From Sepioteuthis lessoniana (taxonomy: Eukaryota; Mollusca; Cephalopoda; Myopsida; Loliginidae), in the NCBI GenBank assembly GCA_963585895.1, contig CAUZXS010002466.1, positions 1-64,000 on the forward strand: a stretch of DNA of 64,000 nucleotides. Reading direction: 5' to 3'. Each line of letters begins with the position of its first letter. Within the stretch, counting starts at the first letter, position 1. The notes under the pieces were generated by a model, which was not told the DNA's origin, did no database searches, and worked only from the letters and a program-made list of their open reading frames with translations. Positions 30,474 to 40,015 of this stretch are shown one piece after another. Made by a program: the position numbers and the translations under genes.

Positions 30474-30945
30474 TGAAACCTCACCCTGTTGACTGGGACA
30501 GAAGAATAGTCTGCCAAGGGGTAAAACACCACAACAAGTATCTGAGGTATGACACTAAACTGTATCTATGGGTGAGGCTTCAGTCCTGGAGCTTTAGGGT
30601 GTGTGGAGTGCCTCTTCATTAACATTACTCCTGGTTTTATTCTGTCATGAATTGGTAGTACCTGTTAGGACTTTTCAATCCGTTACTTAGGATTATTGCT
30701 ATTTGTTATTTGAAACTCTACTGCTTTGTGAACATTTTTCTTATTTCATGGGAATAATTCATTAAAAAATTGTTACTTTTAAATTGCAATACTTGAAACC
30801 ATTTAGCTATGTGCTAACAAATGATTAATATCAAATAGAATTCTTAATGTTAGATAGGAATACTTGAAACTATTTAACTTTGTGAAAACAAATTAACTTT
30901 ACCAACTCATATTTGAAAATAAATTTGCCAAAATTTGTTTACAAA

Positions 30946-30981
<36 letters not shown>

Positions 30982-31035
30982 TTTGGGTTTGTCATTAAAT
31001 AACCCACATGGATTGGTATGCCATAAAACAACAGC
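30474..31035 (+). mobile_element. Ret-D retroposon copy
   Basis: Head 'ctgttgactgggacagaaga' and 'gggtaaaacaccacaacaag'. Body followed by 'gcaatacttgaaaccattta' tail units, a (CA)n run at 30948-30972, and the hairpin tail (gtcattaaataaccca ... ggtatgcc). The next Ret-D follows directly. Confidence 0.8.
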
Positions 31036-31562
31036 TAACAATATTTTGCAACCAGATGTACCTAACTCTGCAGATGGGTAAGATTCCCCTAACGAATGTC
31101 CTGATATGACAGAAAACAATCTGATGGTGAGGCTCTAGTAATGCTGGAGCTTTGGGAAATGTGGAGTACCTCTTCATTGCTATTGCTCCCAGGTCCACTC
31201 TAGCCTGGAGTGGTAGCACTTGATAGGGTCCTATCAGTGGGGCAAACAGAACTGTTTGACATTTAAACTGAGTGCAAAGAAATGATTTTTTGTTAAATTG
31301 AATTGTTTGAAATAGAACTGAGTTAATCAGTATAAAAAAATGACTGATGTTTAATTGAATTGTTTGTTATATATAGCAATACTTGGAACCATTTAATTTT
31401 ATTGACTTTTGCTAAATTGAGTTGTTAGAAATAGAACTGTTTGATCATTAAACTGGATGTATCTACAAAATGTGTTTACAAATCATAAATTTAATATATA
31501 TGTAAAAAACAAGATTTGGCATTGATAACCAACAATGGTTGATATGCCATAAAACCAAACCA
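31036..31562 (+). mobile_element. Ret-D retroposon copy
   Basis: Worn head (ctctgcagatgggtaagatt). Blocks 'tctgatggtgaggctctagt', 'ctggagtggtagcacttgat', several short tail units, and a good terminal hairpin (ttggcattgataacc ... ggttgatatgcc) plus 'aaaaccaaaccaaacc'. Confidence 0.85.
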
Positions 31563-31615
31563 AACCAGATGCACCAACTGGAAAACAGCTTATAATGTTT
31601 AGTTTCTTTACAAAA

Positions 31616-32166
31616 ATTATTTGACTGCAATTTTTCATTTTGGAAGCAAATATATGAGAAAAAATCAAATAAATTTATTTTACGTTTGTTATTAACTACT
31701 TTTGACTTGTATTACCTTAATTTTCCTAATTTTAGTTGGCCAATCATGTTATTGGCCAATTATTTCTTAATTTTATACAAGCACTTCATTTTAGGTTTTA
31801 CTTACTGTTGAAGACAGTTTTAAGATAAAATAGAAAAGATTGGATGGAATACTACTCTCTGTTTTAGGGCACCTCTGGTGGTGTAATGGTTAGCAAACTA
31901 GACTAGCAAACCTACACGAGTGAGTTCGAGTCTCATTGGGTGCCCCATTCATTTGGCCTTGTGCTACATCAAAGTAAAGAGCTTTGTAAATTACTACTAC
32001 TCTCTGTCATAGCATTGTTCTTCTTGTACTTGTTACAACAAGAAAAATTCTTTTTTCTTTTCTTTTATGAAAGTCTATAATTATCTAAAACGAGAAACAG
32101 TACAAAATATTTACCATCGATTGATTACATGAGCATCTATACTTACTAATAATTACCAGAAAAGTT
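31616..32166 (+). repeat. 552-bp duplicated block, copy 2
   Basis: Partner of 26133-26684 in the same orientation, 5.48 kb away and about 99% identical by eye in the shared core. It lies downstream of a Ret-D and is directly abutted on its right by a Ret-D' head. The right flank of copy 1 is unrelated, so the shared unit ends at 'accagaaaagtt'. Confidence 0.92.
31867..31994 (+). mobile_element. SINE-H copy inside duplicated block 2
   Basis: Identical in structure to 26385-26512, with the same 'tactactctctgt' flanks. Because the flanks are shared too, this copy arose by duplication of the block and not by a separate insertion. Confidence 0.82.
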
Positions 32167-32540
32167 CAGTTTTCACAAGCCCTGTGGGTTGAGCTTAAAA
32201 TACACTGACTGCATACCCTGCAGATGGTAGCACACCCTAAAATGGGGTCTCCTGGGTATGACACTATACAGAGACTTCAGTTCTGGGGATCTCGCAAGTG
32301 TGGAGTACCCTTTTATTGCCATTACTCCCAGGTCCACTCTGACCTGGAGTGGTAGTACCTGCTGAGTACCATCTATAGATCAAATAATTCTGTTTAAAAA
32401 TCAATTTATTCAATAGGACTATGCACAACATCAAAACCTCTTAAGTAATATCAACACAAAAATGTAAATATGTATGTACAATGAATGCGATTCCCTAACT
32501 TATAGACATAAAATCATCCTTGATGGGTTGATTGTAGAAG
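32167..32540 (+). mobile_element. Ret-D' retroposon copy
   Basis: Head 'agccctgtgggttgagctta' and 'atacactgactgcat'. Body with 'ctgacctggagtggtagtac', then the D'-type tail with 'gcgattccctaacttataga' and a worn hairpin. Starts exactly where the duplicated block ends. Confidence 0.8.
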
Positions 32541-33000
32541 TTATCCTCCTGATATATTAGAAGCAATATGATACTCACCATCGCAGTTGGATTCCTACTA
32601 GTGTCCATTTAGTTGACAAAGGAGGAAGTTGTAACTCAATATGGTCCCTGCATTGCTGGGAGCATAATGCAGAAGGATGGATATTTATCTCTCACCATAC
32701 CCACATTGAAACGAGCAGTTAATCAGGACTCAAGGAATGAGATCACCCAGATGCAAGAATGGAATATTCTGGAGTGCATTAAATACCAATTGCTATATGT
32801 AAAAATACCGTTGTATTGGCTCAACACAATAGTACACTAACTTGCTCAATTCAACATTACAGTTAAAATCGGTCAATAAGTCATGTTGTCATTTCTACCC
32901 CAGTAAGGAACAGAGTACACTGAAAATAGGCAGAATGTCTGAGTGAGGCTCAAATTTTTAGTTGAGATGAATTTTCTGACTAGGAAACAAGTTCTTTAGA
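32541..33000. other. Non-repetitive stretch with an unassigned open frame
   Basis: A forward frame at 32613-32840 (MTKEEVVTQYGPCIAGSIMQ...) has unusually even composition for this window and matches none of the repeats. No domain is recognised, and no splice or promoter context supports it as a gene. Confidence 0.25.
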
Positions 33001-33001
33001 A

Positions 33002-33275
33002 CTATATGTGGCATTACAAGCTGAGTTCAAAACCTGCACAAGGCTGTTTGCTTTTCATATAGCCCAAGTTGGATGCACACCTAGGAAAAGGTATACATCC
33101 GACTATTCTCCCTCTAGCTATAATTAAATAGAAGGGCAGAGTGGGTTCTTTAACCTTGGCATGGCAACTGATTTAGAATAATGAAAACTCTAAATTCAAA
33201 CTTGTTAAATTCTGCAAAAAAGATTGACCTTGTGTCACATCCTTCTCATGTTGAGGGGTTGGTAAATACACATAT
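33002..33275 (+). mobile_element. SINE-C, forward
   Basis: Head region (attacaagctgagttcaaaa), core with a local change (gcacacctaggaaaaggtat), 'ggcatggcaactgatttaga' and 'gttgaggggttggtaaatac', leading towards the (TA)n at 33293-33315. Confidence 0.83.
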
Positions 33276-33286
33276 ACGACCATGTA

Positions 33287-33315
<29 letters not shown>

Positions 33316-33328
<13 letters not shown>

Positions 33329-33962
33329 TGTGCGTGTAAGTGTATCTGTATGAGTATATATAAGCTTCAGCATATATGAGGAGAAGTGAGTTGAATCCAA
33401 CAGAATGTAAATAAAAAAAAGGTAAAACAGAAGAAGGATATATGTTTAATGGTTTGTTTATTTGCCAATGTGTTTCAACTTCACAATTTTGTCTGAATAC
33501 AAAAATATTTTATCAAAATTATTTTTGTGAGAAATAATTATGATAGATAAATTTCTTTGATTCAGTTAGAAGTCTTCATCAGGGTTTACAGATGTTGCTA
33601 TGTCAAAAAAAATTCCATTGCATGACATAACGTAATTTGAAAATATCAGCCAGTATTATTCCATTCTTTCACGTAGCAACATCTACAAGCCCTGATGAAG
33701 ACTTCCAACTGAATCAAAGAAATTTATCTGTCATAATTATTTCTCACAAAAATAATTTTGATGAAATATTTTTGTATTCAGACAAAACATTGAAGTTGAA
33801 ACACGTTGGCAAATAAACAAACCATTAAACATATATCGTTCTTCTGTTTTACCTTTTTTTTAATTTACATTCTGTTGGATTCAACTCACTTCTCCTCATA
33901 TATGCTTAAGCTTATATATACTCATACAGATACACTTACACCCACATGCATTTACATATACA
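33316..33962. mobile_element. Very large fold-back element (arms ~287 bp)
   Basis: The left arm 33316-33602 and right arm 33674-33962 are inverted copies with few differences. Paired landmarks are 'gaggagaagtgagttgaatc' with 'gattcaactcacttctcctc', and 'agtcttcatcaggg' with 'ccctgatgaagact'. The loop is about 70 bp. Arm ends run into (TA)n. Arms encode nothing recognisable. Outer-arm text is shared with the smaller fold-back at 50978. Most likely a non-autonomous inverted-repeat transposon family. Confidence 0.88.
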
Positions 33963-34059
33963 TATATATATATATGCTACTACTATCTCCCATTTTACCT
34001 TTTAAGCATATATGCATGCATGTATGTGCATGTACACACATCTTTGTGTATAATAGTTT

Positions 34060-34267
34060 AAAGGGATAGCTAAATAATATTGGGAGGTTTGCAGATTTTA
34101 AAAGATGATAAAACAGAAAGAAAAGGAGTTCTTGATAGGAATGAAGGAGTCTTTTTTTTTTTTTTTTTTATCCATAGTCATTGGTGTTAGTACAGTTAAA
34201 AGTCAGAAACTCATTTTTTTTGTTTAAAAATATTTTAGTTTTGGGAGGTCTACGCAAGAATAAGTAA
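34060..34267. other. Short non-repetitive gap
   Basis: Purine-rich text and a T19 run near 34152. Nothing else recognised. Confidence 0.4.
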
Positions 34268-34527
34268 TTAAAGATGGCGACCATAGTCTAGGGCAATCTG
34301 AAGGCTCCCTTTTCAATAGCTACTACACCGAGGTGTAGGGGAGGGCGCTACTCCTTTCCCTGGATTGCTCCACTTTACCCTTGATACGTACCTTATAACG
34401 CTGAGTTTTAAGCAAAGAGGTATCAAGTAGCATTTTTAAAGTCTTTGGTATGACCTGACCTGGGATTGAACCTCGGTCTCCCGGATCATTGGCGAACACT
34501 CTCCTCACTAGGCCAATGAGCCGGTTG
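34268..34527 (-). mobile_element. SINE-B, reverse strand, full length
   Basis: From 'attaaagatggcgaccatag' to the head (cactaggccaatgagccggt). No (TA)n tail. Both ends agree with the 29128 copy, confirming a family length of about 255 bp. Confidence 0.92.
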
Positions 34528-34593
34528 AAGGGAGAAATCAGGTGTTAAACAACAGTGACAGTCCAATAAGGGAAAATGAGGTGTTGGCCATTG

Positions 34594-34692
34594 GATGCAG
34601 GGGCTGCCATGCCAATTCCTTAACTTCTACGCATAAAATAACCCTAGATGGGTTGGCATCAAAATCGATCAGTCAATTAGTCTGTTATATAA
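34594..34692 (+). mobile_element. Ret-D' 3' end fragment
   Basis: Shows 'ttccttaacttctacgcataaaa', the hairpin 'aaccctagatgggttggca' and 'tcaaaatcgatcagtcaatt', the D'-type tail seen near 600 and 4680. Confidence 0.7.
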
Positions 34693-34795
34693 CTTGTTTA
34701 GTGATGTATATGTTTTCATTTATATTTTGAAAAATTTCAAGCTTTAGTCTCAATGCTTTTTAATCACATCTCCCAGCTGTGGAGATATCAACATA

Positions 34796-34871
34796 TTTTT
34801 GAAAAAAGGTATGAATCCCTTTATCCTCCCAGCTATGGGTTAAATAGTACCACTATTGGTCCTCTACTAGG
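34796..34871 (+). mobile_element. SINE-A core fragment (5' side of a Ret-D insertion)
   Basis: Shows 'ggtatgaatccctttatcct', 'gctatgggttaaatagtacc' and 'actattggtcctctactagg'. The SINE-A continues at 36124 after the Ret-D insertion. Confidence 0.85.
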
Positions 34872-36123
34872 GGTCCCAATCAGCTTGGGCTGTAGAATAC
34901 ACCGACTGCACCTCTGCAGAGAGGTAAAACCCCCTCAACGAGTGTCCTGGATATGACACTAAACAATCTGATGGTGAGGCTCCAGTGATGCTGGAGCTTT
35001 GGGGAATGTGGAGTTCCCCTTTATTGCCATTGCTCCCAGGTCCACTCTGACCTGGAGTGGTGGCACCTGATAAGGGTCCTATCTATGGGTTAAATAGAAC
35101 TAAACCGTGCTTCCTTTACTCTACTGATTTTTGTATTTAAACTGCGTATTTATGCTAAACTGAATTTAAAAAAAAAAGAACTTCTTTGACATTTAAACTG
35201 TGTATTAATGCTAAACTGAATTGCTCGAAATAGAACTGTTTTGACATCTAAAATGTGTACTCATGCTAAACTGAATTATCTGAAATAAAACTGTTTGATA
35301 TTTAACTCTGATATATTACCTAGTTGGCTGGGACTGTAGAATACACTGACTGGACCTCTGCAGAGGGGTAAGACCCCCCATGAGTGTCCTGGATATGACA
35401 CTAAACAGTCTGGGGCTTTGGGGAATACTGAGCACCCCTTCATTGCCATTGCTCCCAGGCCCACTCTGGCCCGGCGTGGTAGCACCTGATAGGGCCCTAT
35501 CTATGGGTTAAATAGAACTAACAGCATACTTATGTTAAACCGAATTGTTTGATTAAACTGAATAAATTGAAAGGGAAATGTTTTTGACTATTTAACCATA
35601 CTTACATTTAAACTGCATGCTTATGCTAAACTGAATTATTTGAAATAGAACTGATTTTTGTCATTGAAACTGTACTTATACTAAACTGAATTGTTTAACA
35701 TAGAACTGTTTTGAATATTATAAGAACAGATTTGTGATTATGTGATTAACTGTGTGTAAACAAAATCTGTTCTTATACTAAACTGAATTAGCTGAATTAG
35801 AACTGCTTGACTAAACAGAATAGGTAGAAATAGAAATGTTTTTCACAATTAAACTGTACTTACATTTAAACTGTGTACATATGCTAAACTGAATTATTTG
35901 AAATTGAACTGTTTTTGTCATTGAAACTGCACTTACACTAAACTGAATTGTTATATATAAATGCTTGAATAGTTTGAAATGGAAATGTTTTTGACAATTA
36001 AACTGTGTACTCATGCTAAACTGAATTGTTTGAAATAGAACTGATTATTTACATAAAAATGGATTTGGCGTTAAATAACCTACAAAGGTTGATATGCCAT
36101 AAAACCCAACAAACCAAACCAAA
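34872..36123 (+). mobile_element. Long Ret-D retroposon with two head modules and tandem tail
   Basis: Flanked by CCTCTACTAGG (34861-34871 and 36124-36134), an 11-bp target duplication inside a SINE-A. Head module 1 starts at about 34880 (cagcttgggctgtagaatac) and head module 2 at about 35326 (agttggctgggactgtagaa). Each is followed by units of about 50-60 bp of the type 'actgaattgtttgaaataga'/'aaactgtgtac'. The single terminal hairpin (ttggcgttaaataacc ... ggttgatatgcc) ends in 'cccaacaaaccaaacc'. At 1252 bp it is the longest copy. Confidence 0.9.
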
Positions 36124-36192
36124 CCTCTACTAGGACAAATTTGGCATTAACTAACCCATGAAAGTTGATATACCTTAAACAAAGAAACCAGA
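36124..36192 (+). mobile_element. SINE-A 3' tail (3' side of the Ret-D insertion)
   Basis: After the duplicated cctctactagg come 'acaaatttggcattaactaa', 'ccatgaaagttgatatacc' and 'aaacaaagaaacc', the standard SINE-A hairpin tail. Confidence 0.85.
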
Positions 36193-36339
36193 AAGCAGAT
36201 GTTAACAGACTGAGATAGACTGCTGTACCATAATTGAAAAACAGAATGAACAAAAAGAAATCTTTCCATAAAAAAAGACTCTCACCTTCAAGAAGTTGAA
36301 TCACTATCAAAAAATCAGCTGTAAAGGACAGAAATTAAG

Positions 36340-36620
36340 GTTCCTTGGCTCTTCGAAGAGACAAGATGTGGTACGGGGAGTAATTCCTTAAGATTCATCT
36401 TAATTTGCAGGACTTCAAATTCCATTCAGCCATTAATACCATCTCATTAGTCTGGCTCATTTATATCATAATAACCTCCTCGGGTGTCATGAAACCATTT
36501 TTTTTTTTTTCAAATTAGAGTAATGACAGATACTTCAGCCAATTTAATTGGATTGGCACCCTGGATAAATTTGCAGTACTAAGTTATTTCCTTTTTGTAA
36601 TTTATAAAATCCCTTTAAAC
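36340..36620. promoter_or_regulatory. Candidate conserved non-coding / enhancer-like block
   Basis: A non-repetitive block with more balanced composition than its surroundings and a dense set of TAAT/ATTA cores (agtaattcc, cattaatacc, ctcattagtc, aaattagag, tttaattgg), two TGACAG/TGTCA-type strings and two CCAAT-like strings. This pattern suits homeodomain/TALE-rich developmental enhancers. Evidence is compositional only, with no sign of a reading frame. Confidence 0.3.
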
Positions 36621-36982
36621 AGTATCGAAGTGGTCTTTTTTGTTCTTGGTAACAAAAAAATTGTGGACTATATCTTATTCTTATTCCATTTTTTACTTAA
36701 TTTTAATCATTATTGAACTGGATGTACTCCCCAGAATAAGCAGCAACTGTTGTTTTTGCTGATTTTTTTTTTAAAGATAAATCAAATAAACTCTGAAATA
36801 GTTAAGAAAATCAATGTCACTTTTTCTTTGTTAATCAAATGTTGATTATATAGACCAAAATTGTTTTATTTTTGGTTACTTAATCTTTATGCTCTGTCTG
36901 GTGAGAAAGATTTTGTGTGGGTTTTTATATGCATATATACATATGAATGCATATACATTTGTACAGATGCACACACATATAA

Positions 36983-37425
36983 ATAAGGGTCATTCAATAA
37001 ATAAGGTGAATTTAGTCTCAGGAGTTGGCAATAGAAACCAACGTTTACAGTTGCACTTTTTTCAATAAATCGACAGTGACAAATACTTTCATAAGCCAGC
37101 TATACCCCTGTACCCAGAACTTTTTCTTTTCTGGAGAGTCTGTGTTTCTATATTTTGACTTGAGCTCATAGTTTAGCTTATTTTTAAACATTTTTTGGGC
37201 TAAAACATGATTCTCTGTAGACATCACACATTCTTCTATAAATTTCACATGGCTTATACTTCTCAGCCATCTAAAATTTTATGACTGACCTCAAAACCAA
37301 TATTTTTGTGAGATTAAAATATTTTTTCTATAAACCAATTCCAAGCAATTCAGTGTTTACATTTATAGAAAATAAATTATTTTGTTTCTTTTTTTAATTC
37401 CCCTTATCTATTGACTAACCCTTAT
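36983..37425 (-). pseudogene. Deleted mariner-like transposon (Mar family)
   Basis: Inverted ends are 'agggtcattcaataaataag' on the left and 'ccccttatctattgactaac' on the right. The reverse strand reads KFIEECVMSTENHVLAQKMF and EKKKFWVQG, then frame-broken catalytic-region text, collinear with the 6976 copy. About 440 bp remain. Confidence 0.72.
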
Positions 37426-37662
37426 ATATATATAGTGCAGGTGCATTGTTTACTATTTGATACACAGATATTAATTTTGATCTGAAATTTTTACAGCGTA
37501 ATGGTTGATCCATGTCATGACTATTAATTGAATTATTGATCTATGTCATGACTATCATTGAATTAAGTGCATTGACAAGGAGAGAGATAAAATGTTTTTT
37601 CATGATTTGGTTATGAAGTTATTGAAATTTTTATGAGTATATATGTATCTGTGTGTGTGAGA

Positions 37663-37666
<4 letters not shown>

Positions 37667-37696
<30 letters not shown>
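37667..37696. repeat. (TA)n microsatellite
   Basis: TA run of about 30 bp after a TG-rich stretch, not associated with a recognised SINE. Confidence 0.9.
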
Positions 37697-37698
<2 letters not shown>

Positions 37699-37849
37699 TG
37701 GCAAAAATATGCACCCTCCAGGCATAAGTATTTAAGTTTAATTTGATAGGATATATCAAATTAAAAAACCTATGAATGCATAAAAGATTACATTCATTTT
37801 TATTTCATTTATATGAGAAAGCAGAAAAAAATTGCTCATTTCTTTTTTT

Positions 37850-38239
37850 AATGTCTTAATTATTTGTGTGTGTGTGAGTGTATTTGTAAATATATAAATG
37901 TTAACTTGATTAAACAAAGCAAAATCCTGCGTCTAAAAAAAAAATGATTTAAACTTTTGTGTAGTAGCAGTAAAAGTATAGTTTGTTTATATTTTTTGTT
38001 GGTAGATTTATTAATTTGTATTCTTATATATCAGCTAATTTTTTTAATCAATTAATGAGGTAAGCATTTGAATAATTGAAAATTGAATATCTTTAACTGT
38101 CTTAAATTCAATAACATTTATTTTAAGTAAATGAAAATTAAATTATGTTCAATTGAGAATACTAACAACCCTTTTGCAACCCAGCTGTTGATGGAATGAT
38201 ATCAACTTTATGAAAAAAAAGAAAAAGAAAAATAATTAT

Positions 38240-38276
<37 letters not shown>

Positions 38277-38960
38277 AATTTACTTATTAAATGTGTATGT
38301 GTGTGCATGTAAATATTCAAAAATGAATTATATTGATATCTCGCAAAGTAAAAAGTATTTAAGATTCAATCATTGTGCTAAACTTCTTTAAAATAGAAGG
38401 GGTGTAATCAAAAAATAGAACAGCTTTGAAGCTAGCTCTTCCTATCACTCTCACCTTAATTAACTAAATTTTTCTATTTAACTAAATTAGACAGTAGAGA
38501 GCAATTACAGTTGTTTGTTTATTTTAATGACTCATTCTTTTTTTGTGTATGTGTGTGTAAATGATAAAAAAATTTTAATATTGGGCAAAGCAAAAAGAAA
38601 TTAATAAAATAAGAAATACCATCTAATATTATTTAACATTAAATTATTATGTCCAACTTATTTGAAATAGAAGGGGTGTAATCAAAGAATAAAAGAGCTT
38701 GGATGCTAGCTTTTCCCATCACTCCTGGTTGTCATGGTTAAATTTTCCTAATTTAACTAATTAACTAAATTAGACAGTAGAGAACAAAATGACAGTTGTT
38801 TGTTTATTTCAATGGGTTATCCTTTTTGTGTATGTGTGGGTAAATAATAAAAAATATCAACATTGGGCAAAGTAGAAAGAAATTAACAAAATAAAAGATA
38901 GCATCTATCATTACTTAACATTAAATTTTTATGTCAAACTTACTTGAAATTGACCCCTAT
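37850..38960. repeat. Degenerate tandem array, unit about 240-430 bp
   Basis: A recurring order of landmarks is visible: a TG-rich 'gtgtatgtgtgtg' block near 37868, 38293, 38546 and 38831, then 'gcaaag(c/t)a(a/g)aaag' near 37915, 38343, 38585 and 38870, then 'tagaaggggtgtaatcaaa' near 38393 and 38669, then 'aactaaattagacagtagag' at two sites. The last two units are clearest. No coding potential. Confidence 0.7.
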
Positions 38961-38962
38961 TA

Positions 38963-39133
38963 TGTTTGTAATATTGTTAATACACTAATAAGGCAGACAC
39001 AGAGATAGGCACAATACCGACTTTATTGTCAAGTCACTATTGCAGGAAGAGGTGTTCCTCTAACAGGATAGCTACCAGATAGGGGATGCAACTAAGGGGA
39101 TAATTTGGTCAGAGATTGGTTATTCACTCAACA
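38963..39133 (-). mobile_element. Possible short LTR-like fossil
   Basis: The reverse strand would start TGTTGAGTGAATAACC and end ...TTACAAACA. It holds AATAAAGTCGG, a polyadenylation-type signal, in a GC-richer context than its flanks. About 171 bp, in the short range of LTRs. No clean target duplication and no second copy in the window, so the call is tentative. Confidence 0.35.
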
Positions 39134-39592
39134 ATTGAGATTTAAATAAAAATAAAATCATGGAGAATGTGACCTAAATGACTAAAGGAATTGTAATATT
39201 AGTGGTGATGAAGTTTCAATTATTGATATATGTATATATTTATATTAATTAATGTGAATTTCTGGATTGTTTCTGTACCTATCCTAGCATACGTCATATA
39301 TTATCAATACGCATGGTCAAATCTTAGATGAGACTGTTTACATTTCAGATAGTTGTATAGCCATAATGATATCAATAACAGCAGTGATAATACAAATACA
39401 GGTGGTAAAAATGAGTTTATTCCTTTCTACCTTCAGTCCTTGGCAAGACTGCACCATCTGACTATGCACCTGAACTAAGAGATACAGAGTTGTTCAAAGC
39501 CTTACCAAACTAAATAATAAAATATAATTAATGAAAAATGATTATTATAAAAAAGTATTCCTTAATTATATAACAAGATAGCCCTAATACCT
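39134..39592. other. AT-rich sequence, no gene recognised
   Basis: No repeat or coding signature supported. A partial SINE-C-like string (gagactgtttacatttcag) lies near 39330. Confidence 0.4.
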
Positions 39593-39832
39593 TTTGGGGG
39601 TGACCTCATGGTATAATGGTTAAAGCGATGGACTGTGGAATCAAATTAAGCGAGTTCGTACTCCAGTTGCACAATTACATTCACTTTCGGGCAAATACCC
39701 TTGGGAAAGGTATGAACCCCCTTATCCTCCCAGGTATGGGTTAAGTAGTACAACTGCTGTTCTTCTTGGAGAATGACTTTGGCATTAAATAACCTACAAA
39801 GGTTGATATGCCATTAAACAAAGAAACCAAAC
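39593..39832 (+). mobile_element. SINE-A, full length
   Basis: Very close to the 10002 copy: 'gtataatggttaaagcgatg', box B 'gagttcgtactcc', 'cgggcaaatacccttgggaa', 'gagaatgactttggcattaa', an intact hairpin and 'ccattaaacaaagaaacc'. Confidence 0.92.
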
Positions 39833-39833
39833 C

Positions 39834-40010
39834 TAATACCTTTAGAAAAGGCATGAATCCTACTATTTTCCCTCCTGCTATGTGTAAATAGTAAGGCAGA
39901 TTCAGTGGAGAAGAGATCGGTTCATGATTTTCCCAAGAGCATTCGAGAGAAGTGAAACAGAAATAGATTTGTTCAAGATTTGAACTCAGATTGCTGATTC
40001 TTATTTCTTA
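39834..40010. mobile_element. Two SINE-C fragments, head-on
   Basis: A forward core piece (aatacctttagaaaaggcat to 'aatagtaaggcaga') is followed by a reverse-strand piece (atgattttcccaagagcatt to 'gatttgaactcagattg'). Neither is complete. Confidence 0.65.
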
Positions 40011-40015
40011 TCATC

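Noticed and set aside
26133-32166. The duplicated blocks as 3' transductions of Ret-D
   Set aside because: The Ret-D at 25710-26132 has its own target duplication ending at the block edge, and the blocks are far more similar to each other than the neighbouring Ret-D copies are.
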